NCBI GenBank assembly: GCA_965371785.1
Contig: CBDUZS010000068.1
Coordinates: 1 to 12,266, forward strand
Direction: 5' to 3'
Source: CBDUZS01 sp965371785
GTDB lineage: Bacteria; Fermentibacterota; Fermentibacteria; Fermentibacterales; JCC-6
Length of the DNA stretch: 12,266 nt
Of this stretch, positions 1 to 5,956 are shown piece after piece (the first letter of the stretch is position 1; every line of letters starts with the position of its first letter). The notes beneath the pieces were generated by a model. That model had not been told where the DNA came from. It did not search any database and saw only the letters and a list, made by a program, of their open reading frames with translations. Both the position numbers and the translations under genes were made by a program.

Positions 1-386
1 AGCTGGCCAGGCTCGGTCTGGATGAGGTCGTCACCTTCATGCTCACACCCCTTCCAGAGACCGATGTTGCCGACCTCATACCGGAAGGACTTGATTACGA
101 AGATATCAACTTCTCCCCAACATGGAGGGAGAACTACAGACTGATCACCAGAGCCAGGATCTGGGTCTACATTCAGTTCGCTTTGCTGAAACTTCTCTTC
201 CATCCAGACAAGGTCATTGGTCATGTCTTCGCGATCTTCCGCAGGCGTTTCCAGATGAAGGGCGACATGACAGTTTACAGGTTCCTTATCGACATTTGGG
301 ACAGGCACTTCAGAAGACTGACCTCTGCAGGAAGGCATCCATCCCTCGAGGAGGTCCGGTGGCAACCGCCAGAAGAAGGGGTCTGA
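1..386 (+). CDS. Radical SAM protein, C-terminal fragment (probably B12-binding type)
   Basis: The frame is open from the left edge (first full codon at base 3), so the gene starts outside the window and only its last 127 residues are visible. The visible part begins LARLGLDEVVTFMLTPLPET. This resembles the end of the TIM barrel in radical SAM proteins of the BchE/B12-binding class, where a helix and a hydrophobic strand lead into a 'TPxPxT' loop. A basic, aromatic-rich tail follows, with segments such as WRENYRLITRAR, FALLKLLFHPDKVI and FRRRFQMKGD, as is common after the SAM barrel in these proteins. The CxxxCxxC cluster motif would lie upstream and cannot be checked, and no substrate can be named. 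The stop TGA lies inside the next gene (28-base overlap), which suggests translational coupling. Family assignment is moderate, from fold-like motifs only. Confidence 0.55.
   Translation, partial: LARLGLDEVVTFMLTPLPETDVADLIPEGLDYEDINFSPTWRENYRLITRARIWVYIQFALLKLLFHPDKVIGHVFAIFRRRFQMKGDMTVYRFLIDIWDRHFRRLTSAGRHPSLEEVRWQPPEEGV
348..355 (+). promoter_or_regulatory. Ribosome binding site deciding the GTG start at 359
   Basis: GAGGAGGT lies inside the 3' end of the upstream radical SAM gene and ends 3 bases before the GTG at 359. The spacing is shorter than usual, but it is the only strong Shine-Dalgarno match near the point where the frame becomes hydrophobic. It argues against the far-upstream ATG at 122, whose product would overlap the previous gene by about 265 bases. 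Confidence 0.5.
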
Positions 387-1216
387 CCGCAGGTTCCGGA
401 TCCCACCCGCTCTGGCCTTCGCTGATAGTCGTCGCCGGTTACCTCGTTGCCGATATTTTTCTTGATGGCATCACTGCTGCCCTCTTCGTCGGCTCCCTTG
501 GAATCCTCGAATTCCTGATCATCCTGGTCATCGCTGGAAGAGCGATGCCTTCACTTCTCGTCGAAGGTCTCGCCCTCGGTGCGATCGGATACGCAGGCTT
601 TCTGATAGCGGTGCCCGGGGCCGGCATCACAATCCTCGAGCTCTCCGCAGGAGTGGTATTCCTGGTGAGCTGCCTTCTCGGAAAACCGTTCCTCGGCGGG
701 CAGATAAGGAAGATCACCGGCTCCGGTATCAGGCTCTCCATGGCGAGGGACATGACGTTCGTCTTCGGTCTTGTGTTCCTGGCGCATGGTATACTGATGT
801 TAGTAATGATACTGACGGGAGGGGTCAGGACTTCCATTGCAGTGGGCGTATTCGCGGCGCTTTACATCGCTTCGGTGATCTGGTTCAGGAAGAAGGGCAG
901 GAGGGAGGATGTCCAGAGACATCTCTGTCTCATTCCCTCAGACTCCGGAGAATCGATTCTATCGATCGGTGATTCCGTCCTGGGAAGGGTACGAGTGGAA
1001 GGAGACAGGATTGCCGAAGTAGTCATCCTGTCTACAGAAGATTCCATTACCATCGGGAAGTTCATCTCCGCTCTCGAAACAGCGCTTTCTCGAGCGGGTT
1101 GCCGAACGGTCAGATTCACCGAGTGGAAAGACGACACGTCACCGCTGGAGATGTCAGGCTACAGGCTCATGGATACGGCCTGGCAGAAAGTCCTTCCGAG
1201 GGACATCAGATCGTAG
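359..1216 (+). CDS. Six-helix membrane protein with cytoplasmic C-terminal domain, function unknown
   Basis: The product is 285 residues from GTG 359. It starts with a short basic N-terminus (ATARRRG). About six hydrophobic segments follow, near residues 20-36, 38-60, 64-86, 89-107, 132-153 and 157-176, then a basic stop-transfer (FRKKGRRED). By the positive-inside rule, the last 100 or so residues are probably cytoplasmic. The tail (about 185-285) is soluble and mixed alpha/beta, with no motif I recognise. The piece around LLGKPFLGGQIRKITGSGIR, followed by a helix with the pattern FGLVFLAHGILML, faintly recalls the intracellular-septation (YciB/IspZ) or DUF3159-like membrane families. Those lack such a tail, and the likeness is too weak to assign. 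The gene overlaps the radical SAM gene by 28 bases in another frame, so the two are probably cotranscribed and perhaps linked in function. Confidence 0.75.
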   Translation: MATARRRGLTAGSGSHPLWPSLIVVAGYLVADIFLDGITAALFVGSLGILEFLIILVIAGRAMPSLLVEGLALGAIGYAGFLIAVPGAGITILELSAGVVFLVSCLLGKPFLGGQIRKITGSGIRLSMARDMTFVFGLVFLAHGILMLVMILTGGVRTSIAVGVFAALYIASVIWFRKKGRREDVQRHLCLIPSDSGESILSIGDSVLGRVRVEGDRIAEVVILSTEDSITIGKFISALETALSRAGCRTVRFTEWKDDTSPLEMSGYRLMDTAWQKVLPRDIRS

Positions 1217-1268
1217 CATATCCACACCTGCTGATGCTCGATGAACTTCGATTCCAGCATCCCTTCCG

Positions 1269-1297
1269 TTGACTTGATGCGGCTCCGGGAACATCAT
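1269..1297 (+). promoter_or_regulatory. Weak candidate promoter for the oxidoreductase operon
   Basis: TTGACT (1269-1274) and CATCAT (1292-1297) are 17 bases apart and resemble -35 and -10 elements. It is the best sigma70-like pair I found in the 146-base spacer between the membrane protein and the ferredoxin gene, but the -10 is poor and the sigma consensus of this organism is unknown. Confidence 0.2.
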
Positions 1298-1310
1298 TGA
1301 TGGCAAAAAA

Positions 1311-1335
1311 ATCGTAGTCTATTCACAAATACGAT
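1311..1335. repeat. Short inverted repeat upstream of the oxidoreductase operon
   Basis: ATCGTA (1311-1316) and TACGAT (1330-1335) are perfect inverted complements separated by 13 bases in an AT-rich stretch. They start about 50 bases before the ferredoxin start. The 19-base centre-to-centre spacing would suit a dimeric DNA-binding regulator with half-sites two helical turns apart. Six-base arms can arise by chance, so this is only a candidate operator. Confidence 0.2.
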
Positions 1336-1362
1336 CATTCACCTAGGGAGGTCTTGACCGAT

Positions 1363-1602
1363 ATGAATGAGTACCCCTGTCCGGAGATAAGGGTTGACGA
1401 GTGCAAGGGATGTGGACTGTGCGTTCTTTCATGTCCCAAGAAGGTCCTGGAAGTCTCTGACAAACTCAATTCCAAGGGATACCATTACACCGTCTACAGC
1501 GGCGAGGGCTGCATAGGATGCGGAATCTGTTTCTACAGCTGTCCCGAGCCTGGAGCCATGACCGTATACCTCGAGGGCTACGTTCCAGAGGAGGTGAGCT
1601 GA
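1363..1602 (+). CDS. Two-cluster ferredoxin subunit of 2-oxoacid:ferredoxin oxidoreductase (KorD/VorD type)
   Basis: The 79-residue product is a small 2[4Fe-4S] ferredoxin. The cluster ligands are CKGCGLCVLSC (C14, C17, C20 with C24) and CIGCGICFYSC (C50, C53, C56 with C60), each followed by proline. It is the electron-transfer subunit that passes electrons from the TPP centre of the oxidoreductase to soluble ferredoxin. ATG 1363 is preferred: the strong AGGGAGGT (1345-1352) sits about 10 bases upstream of it, whereas the alternative TTG at 1354 would be only a base or so from that site. The stop overlaps the next gene's start as TGATG, which implies translational coupling and a shared mRNA. 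The delta-alpha-beta-gamma order is usual for Kor/Vor operons. Confidence 0.88.
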   Translation: MNEYPCPEIRVDECKGCGLCVLSCPKKVLEVSDKLNSKGYHYTVYSGEGCIGCGICFYSCPEPGAMTVYLEGYVPEEVS

Positions 1603-2654
1603 TGGCACGCAAGCTGATGAAAGGTAATTACGCAGCAGTCTACGGTGCCGTCATGGCCGGATGCCATGCGTACTACGGCTATCCGATAACACCTGCCAGC
1701 GAAATAGCTGAAGCCGCATCGACACTCTTCCCGCTCATAGGCAGAACCTTCCTGCAGGCCGAAAGCGAAGTCGCTGCGATACAAATGGTGTACGGCGCTG
1801 CCGGATGCGGGCTCAGAGTGATGACGGCCAGTTCGGGTCCGGGCATCAGCCTGAAGCTGGAAGGCCTGTCCTACTGTGCCGGTTCCGCACTTCCATGCGT
1901 AATCGTCGACATCATGAGAGGCGGTCCCGGCCTGGGCAACATCGGCCCCGAGCAGGGTGACTACAACCAGGTCGTGAAGGGAGGGGGTCACGGCAACTAC
2001 AGGCATATCGTCCTTGCTCCCAATTCACCGCAGGAGATGTGTGATCTGACTTACCTTGCCTTCGATATCGCAGACCGTTACCGCAACCCGGTCTTCGTCC
2101 TGACCGACGGAGTGATAGGACAGATGATGGAAGCGGTCGAGATTCCCGATCCAATCGGGGAGCTTCCCGACAAGTCGGACTGGTCCGTCAGGGGAACCGC
2201 TGATTCGAAGAATCTGATAAATTCGATCTACCTCGATCATGACGATCTGGAGGAGTGGAATCTCAAGCTTCTCGCCAAGTACAGGAAAGCCGAGGAAAAC
2301 GAGGTCCGTGTCGAGGAGTACCTGATGGATGATGCCGAGATAGCAGTCATCGGATACGGCTGTGCCAGCCGCGTGCTGAGGACAACCGTCGATATGGCCC
2401 GTTCAAGGGGAATAAGACTTGGTCTTTTCCGTCCGATCACGCTCATGCCCTTTCCCAGAAAGGAAATAGGCGCTCTTCCCGATAGAGGTGTGAGAGGAAT
2501 ACTTACAGTCGAGATGTCCACAGGCCAGTTGGTCGATGACGTCAACCTTGCCCTGGGAGGCAGGATAGGTTCCGACCTCTATTTTCGTGTGGGTGGCAAC
2601 GTTCCTTCCGCCGAGGAGATTCTCGACAAGATCTCCGAACTTTACGGGGTGTGA
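1602..2654 (+). CDS. vorB: 2-oxoacid:ferredoxin oxidoreductase alpha subunit, VorB-like
   Basis: The 350-residue product is the pyrimidine-binding-domain subunit of a TPP-dependent 2-oxoacid:ferredoxin oxidoreductase. Hallmarks seen are YGYPITPASEI (residues 25-35), the glutamate-bearing LQAESEVAAI (51-60), the SSGPGISLKLEG loop (77-88), and the block MRGGPGLGNIGPEQGDYNQ (105-123) followed by KGGGHGNYR. That last block is characteristic of the VorB branch (3-methyl-2-oxobutanoate, that is branched-chain 2-oxoacids), although related 2-oxoglutarate enzymes share much of it. Domain II begins around residue 245 (AEIAVIGYG). AGGAGG at 1589-1594, 7 bases upstream, fixes the ATG at 1602; the frame is open further upstream but overlaps the ferredoxin gene. 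The enzyme would make acyl-CoA, CO2 and reduced ferredoxin from amino-acid-derived 2-oxoacids. Substrate specificity is inferred. Confidence 0.87.
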   Translation: MARKLMKGNYAAVYGAVMAGCHAYYGYPITPASEIAEAASTLFPLIGRTFLQAESEVAAIQMVYGAAGCGLRVMTASSGPGISLKLEGLSYCAGSALPCVIVDIMRGGPGLGNIGPEQGDYNQVVKGGGHGNYRHIVLAPNSPQEMCDLTYLAFDIADRYRNPVFVLTDGVIGQMMEAVEIPDPIGELPDKSDWSVRGTADSKNLINSIYLDHDDLEEWNLKLLAKYRKAEENEVRVEEYLMDDAEIAVIGYGCASRVLRTTVDMARSRGIRLGLFRPITLMPFPRKEIGALPDRGVRGILTVEMSTGQLVDDVNLALGGRIGSDLYFRVGGNVPSAEEILDKISELYGV

Positions 2655-2656
2655 TC

Positions 2657-4096
2657 ATGGCAACGACAAAGACGGTCTACAGAAAACCAAAAGGCTTCAA
2701 CGATATCTACAGGCACAAACCGGGAGCCGAGAAGGACAAGACCCATTACTGCCCGGGATGTGGTCACGGAATAATCCACAAGCTCCTTGCCGAAGCTCTC
2801 GAGGATTTCGATGTAGTTGACAGGACGATCATTATCAGCCCTGTTGGCTGCAGTGTGTTCGCCTACTACTACTTCAATACGGGCAACCTCCAGGTTGCCC
2901 ATGGAAGAGCTCCCGCCGTAGCTACCGCGGTTTCGAGAGCCAACCCGGAGAGTATAGTCATCAGCTACCAGGGGGATGGCGATCTTGCCGCGATCGGTGG
3001 AAACAACATCCTCCAGGCTGCAAACCGTGGTGAGAACATAATGGTGATCTTCGTGAACAACGCCATCTACGGCATGACTGGCGGTCAGATGGCACCAACG
3101 ACTCTCGAAGGTCAGAAAACTACCACGACTCCGTACGGCAGGAACTGCAAGACCGATGGATATCCCATGAAGATGTGCGAGGTTCTCTCACAGCTTTACG
3201 CTCCCGTATACGTTGCCAGAACCTCTCTTCACAACACTGCCAACCTGAGGAAGACACGTGAAGCGATCCGCAAGGCGCTGCAGAACGTGAAGGAGAAGAA
3301 AGGCTTCTCCTTCGTTGAAGTGCTCAGCATGTGTCCGAGCGGCTGGAAGATCGCGCCCAACAAAGGTCTGGAATGGATCGAGCAGAGAATGCTTCCCGAA
3401 TTCCCGCTGGCCGTTTTCAAGGACAGGAGTGATGAAGCAGAGCCTGTCGAACGCCCTGTTCCGATCATGGAGCCTGGTGAAGTGAAAAAGGCACTCGGTC
3501 TGACAGAGGAAGAGGACAGGCATATCTCTAAACTCGATGTTCTGCCGAAGTACGCGGATCCATCGATCAGAGTCTCCGGTTTCGGGGGGCAGGGGATCAT
3601 GGTCACGGGCCAGGCTCTCGCAACGGTTGGGATGGAATACGGTTACAACGTATCCTGGCTGCCCTCGTACGGCCCGGAGATGCGGGGCGGCACGGCGAAC
3701 TGCTCGGTCAAGATACAGGAAGGTGTTATCGGTGCATCGGAGGCCACCAGCCCTTCGGTTGTAATCGCGATGAACCGTCCTAGTCTGGAGAAATTCGAGA
3801 AGATAATCGTGCCCGGAGGCACACTGATTTACAACAGTACTCTGATAGATATCGAAGCCTCGAGAGACGACATCGATGTCTTTCCCGTGCCCATCACAGG
3901 GCTCGCGGACGAGCTCGGCAACACGAGGGTACAGAGCATGGTCAGTGTCGGCGCGTTTTCTGCGATTACCGGGTTGTTCGACATCGAGGAGATCGTCAAA
4001 TTGCTCCCGGTACTCTTCGCAAGCAAGACATCACTCGTCGAGATCAACGAAAAGGCTGTCAGAGCCGGCTACGAGTTCGTGAAGAACAACTTCTGA
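2657..4096 (+). CDS. 2-oxoacid:ferredoxin oxidoreductase, fused TPP-binding beta and gamma subunits
   Basis: The 479-residue product joins two normally separate subunits. Residues 1 to about 258 are the beta subunit, with HYCPGCGHG (C32, C35), SPVGC (C65), the TPP/Mg motif YQGDGDLAAIGGNN (104-117) continuing to FVNNAIYGMTGGQ, and EVLSMCPSGW near 221-230. An acidic, proline-rich linker (about 258-300) leads to a gamma domain at 303-479, with SGFGGQGIMVTG (307-318), SYGPEMRGGTANCSV (337-351) and a terminal helix. Both halves have lengths normal for their families, about 255 and 180 residues. ATG 2657 is chosen because GGGGTG (2645-2650) lies 6 bases upstream. A GTG at 2651 overlapping the vorB stop is the alternative and adds two residues. 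The gene would be cotranscribed with the ferredoxin and vorB genes and complete the enzyme. Confidence 0.9.
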   Translation: MATTKTVYRKPKGFNDIYRHKPGAEKDKTHYCPGCGHGIIHKLLAEALEDFDVVDRTIIISPVGCSVFAYYYFNTGNLQVAHGRAPAVATAVSRANPESIVISYQGDGDLAAIGGNNILQAANRGENIMVIFVNNAIYGMTGGQMAPTTLEGQKTTTTPYGRNCKTDGYPMKMCEVLSQLYAPVYVARTSLHNTANLRKTREAIRKALQNVKEKKGFSFVEVLSMCPSGWKIAPNKGLEWIEQRMLPEFPLAVFKDRSDEAEPVERPVPIMEPGEVKKALGLTEEEDRHISKLDVLPKYADPSIRVSGFGGQGIMVTGQALATVGMEYGYNVSWLPSYGPEMRGGTANCSVKIQEGVIGASEATSPSVVIAMNRPSLEKFEKIIVPGGTLIYNSTLIDIEASRDDIDVFPVPITGLADELGNTRVQSMVSVGAFSAITGLFDIEEIVKLLPVLFASKTSLVEINEKAVRAGYEFVKNNF

Positions 4097-4113
4097 TCGA
4101 AAGGCTGTTACTG

Positions 4114-4139
4114 CAGGGCGGTCCGAGCAGGCCGCCCTG
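4114..4139 (+). terminator. Hairpin terminator after the oxidoreductase operon
   Basis: CAGGGCGG (4114-4121) pairs perfectly with CCGCCCTG (4132-4139) around a 10-base loop, and one U-G and one C-G pair can extend the stem inward. It starts 18 bases after the stop of the beta-gamma gene. The downstream tract (TTCCGTATTTC) is only partly T-rich, so it is an imperfect intrinsic terminator and might need a factor. Confidence 0.6.
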
Positions 4140-4151
4140 TTCCGTATTTCG

Positions 4152-4180
4152 GCGACATCCTCGAGATGGATGCGTATACT
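4152..4180 (+). promoter_or_regulatory. Candidate promoter of the beta-barrel gene
   Basis: GCGACA (4152-4157) and TATACT (4175-4180) are separated by 17 bases and match the bacterial -35/-10 pattern, the -10 closely. Transcription would start near 4187 and give a leader of about 45 bases. The site lies just after the terminator, which suits an independent unit. A nearby TTGACA (4182-4187) has no good -10 downstream. Confidence 0.4.
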
Positions 4181-4219
4181 ATTGACAACGTATTTCATGT
4201 CGTCGTCTGCATTTGATTC

Positions 4220-4225
4220 AGGAGG
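4220..4225 (+). promoter_or_regulatory. Ribosome binding site choosing GTG 4232 over ATG 4226
   Basis: A perfect AGGAGG abuts the ATG at 4226 directly, leaving no spacer, but it is 6 bases from the in-frame GTG at 4232. The GTG is therefore the likely start, and the ATG is formed partly by the ribosome-binding region. Confidence 0.75.
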
Positions 4226-4231
4226 ATGATC

Positions 4232-5335
4232 GTGAGTAAGTACAGAACCCTGTTGCTGCCTGGTTCATTTTTCCTTGTTCTCTTTCTTATCCCCGGCGTA
4301 ATTCTTGCTTACGGTTATGCCGATGCTGCCAGCGGCGGCTCTCCTCTTCCGGGAATTCATGCCAACTCCCTCGGGCTGGGGGGAGCGAGAGCGGTGGGTT
4401 TCGGCGATGCCGCATCCATTTTCCTGAATCCCGCAGATCTGTACAGGATTCCGGGAAGCAGTTACACGATAGGAATAGGTGGTGCCGTAGCCAGGGAGAT
4501 AGTAACCGACAGCCTGGGAAAGCACCGCCAGGACTACATCGCTTTCGGAACCGCACTTGCCGCTTTCAAACTTCAACCATCAGCATCTCTGGCGATTGGT
4601 GCCGGTGTCGCACGGATAACCGATGCCACGTACGAGAGTGTCATGTACATCATCGAGACCGAGCCTCCGGAAGTGGGCAAGATAATCGCAGATTCGACCG
4701 TTTCGTCCGCAGGCGGTTTATGGGAAGCCGCAGGCTGCGTTGCTTACAGGATTGCCCCCTGGATGGATGCGGGTGTCTCGGTCGGCATGCGTTTTGGAGG
4801 ATCCGATCTGGAGTTCGAGTTCGACGATCGTGAGGATGACAACAACGACTCCACCTGGACCGAGAGCTGGGAGGAGAGCGAGCTGTGCTGGCATGCCGGA
4901 TTCATGTTTCCCCTCTCGCTGACTTCCATCGGCATTTCCTACGCTTCCGGATCGGACTACTACAGTGACCGGCTTGCTGCGGGAGCTATTTTCTATACCG
5001 ACAGGTCGAATCAGGGCGCTTTCGGATTGGAAGCCGAGATAGCATCACTTGGAGACGCAAACGAAATCACTGCAAGGCTTCTGGGCCGTTTCTCGCCTCA
5101 GGGTTCTCTCAGATTCAGGGGTTGCTTCTTCTTTACGGACAGGGGGAGCTCAACCGAGGGATCCACTCTGGGTTTCGCCGTAGGAACTTCCATAGCGTTT
5201 GGCAGGCTCATGCTGGATGGCGCCTTCAGCATGAGCGGCTCGGACCGGGAAGGAACATCATTCGGTTACGAGTATGCCGAGGACCTCAAGAATCAGAGCT
5301 CGCTGTTCACGATAGGGCTGTCTCTGAATCCCTGA
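4232..5335 (+). CDS. Secreted outer-membrane beta-barrel protein, function unknown
   Basis: The 367-residue product has a signal peptide: SKYR, then a hydrophobic core near residues 7-25, ending in a small-residue site (ILA before YGYA, or shortly after). The mature start contains LGLGGARAVGFGDAASIFLN (47-66) followed by PADL. This glycine-rich 'GARA-GxGDA-NPA' pattern is typical of FadL/PorV-like and UPF0164-type barrels of FCB bacteria. The rest alternates polar and apolar residues in short strands ending in aromatic or leucine residues, and the protein closes with a strand-like LFTIGLSLNP, as expected for outer-membrane insertion. Residues 193-218 form a very acidic segment rich in D, E and N, probably an extracellular loop that could bind cations. 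It has its own promoter-like site and converges on ndk with 15 bases between the stops. Whether it is a transporter, an assembly factor or structural cannot be told. Confidence 0.75.
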   Translation: MSKYRTLLLPGSFFLVLFLIPGVILAYGYADAASGGSPLPGIHANSLGLGGARAVGFGDAASIFLNPADLYRIPGSSYTIGIGGAVAREIVTDSLGKHRQDYIAFGTALAAFKLQPSASLAIGAGVARITDATYESVMYIIETEPPEVGKIIADSTVSSAGGLWEAAGCVAYRIAPWMDAGVSVGMRFGGSDLEFEFDDREDDNNDSTWTESWEESELCWHAGFMFPLSLTSIGISYASGSDYYSDRLAAGAIFYTDRSNQGAFGLEAEIASLGDANEITARLLGRFSPQGSLRFRGCFFFTDRGSSTEGSTLGFAVGTSIAFGRLMLDGAFSMSGSDREGTSFGYEYAEDLKNQSSLFTIGLSLNP

Positions 5336-5350
5336 GAGTGGATACTGCGG

Positions 5351-5794
5351 CTACAGCCAGGGGCGAACCGATAGCCTGTATTCCAGTATCTCCGAGTCTT
5401 CGAAGAATATGGCTATTTCCCGTTCGGCAGATGTAGTCGAGTCCGATGCATGGATCATGTTGTGCTCAGGGATTGTGGCATAATCCCCTCTGATCGTACC
5501 TGATGCCGCATCAGCAGGATCCGTTGAACCGACCATCATCCGTACGAGAGCAACCGCTCCTGGAGATTCCAGAACCATCAGTATCGACGGCCCGCTGATT
5601 ATGAATGACACGAGTTCATCGTAGAAGGGTTTCCCCCTGTGCTCTTCGTAGTGCTTCGCAGCGGTATCGGTATCGATCATTACCATTTTCAGGGCAGAAA
5701 TCTTCAGTCCTCTTCTCTCGAATCTGCTGAACAGCTCGCCCACAAGTTCTCTCTGTATGGCATTTGGCTTGAGGATGACCAGTGTTCTTTCCAA
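5351..5794 (-). CDS. ndk: Nucleoside diphosphate kinase
   Basis: The 147-residue product matches the usual length (about 140-150) and motifs of this enzyme, which moves the gamma-phosphate from NTPs (mainly ATP) to NDPs through a phosphohistidine. Seen are MERTLVILKP (K9), YEEHRGKPFYDELVSFIISG (49-68), R85, GSTDPADA (89-96), the arginine of GTIRGDY (R102), and the active-site segment NMIHASDS with catalytic H115, followed by the usual SAEREI. Oddities are KPN at positions 9-11, where the family normally has KPD, and HASDS rather than HGSDS. The start is a TTG, supported by GGAAGGGG 7 bases upstream and by the family-typical N-terminus; no ATG fits. It is monocistronic here, divergent from the PAS/GAF gene across a 162-base spacer and convergent with the barrel gene. 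A TATATT at 5839-5834 on the minus strand could be its -10, without a convincing -35. Confidence 0.96.
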   Translation of the reverse strand: MERTLVILKPNAIQRELVGELFSRFERRGLKISALKMVMIDTDTAAKHYEEHRGKPFYDELVSFIISGPSILMVLESPGAVALVRMMVGSTDPADAASGTIRGDYATIPEHNMIHASDSTTSAEREIAIFFEDSEILEYRLSVRPWL

Positions 5795-5801
5795 GATGAA
5801 A

Positions 5802-5809
5802 CCCCTTCC
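5802..5809 (-). promoter_or_regulatory. Ribosome binding site supporting the TTG start of ndk
   Basis: On the minus strand GGAAGGGG lies 7 bases before the TTG at 5794-5792. It supports this unusual initiator, since the first residues after it already match the conserved NDK N-terminus. Confidence 0.6.
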
Positions 5810-5956
5810 AGGACTGACGAATTGCTCAATAGGAATATAGTGCCGTCACTCCCTCCCGGGGATTGTTTCATGCTCCTGACCAACTCCCGGCATGGTTGTA
5901 TGTTCTTCTTCCGAAACCACTGTACATGCTAAACCGTATCGAGGGGAAGGCGTGCA

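Noticed and set aside
122..358. N-terminal extension of the membrane protein back to ATG 122
   Set aside because: This stretch is the out-of-frame reading of the radical SAM gene, and its translation lacks hydrophobic or motif character. GTG 359 with GAGGAGGT is the plausible start.
1518..1601. Upstream ATG 1518 as the vorB start
   Set aside because: It would overlap the second ferredoxin cluster. ATG 1602 has an ideal AGGAGG, and its product begins as known VorB proteins do.
1578..2006. 142-residue minus-strand frame opposite vorB
   Set aside because: It is antisense to the strongly conserved VorB region and has no family signature.
4182..4187. Perfect TTGACA as a -35 box for the barrel gene
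   Set aside because: No -10-like hexamer lies 16-18 bases downstream. The TATACT just upstream (4175-4180) gives a better promoter arrangement.
5795..5956. Small gene or structured RNA in the ndk / PAS-GAF divergent spacer
   Set aside because: No frame with a start and ribosome site and no extended hairpin was found. It is probably a divergent promoter region, but no convincing paired -35/-10 could be assigned.
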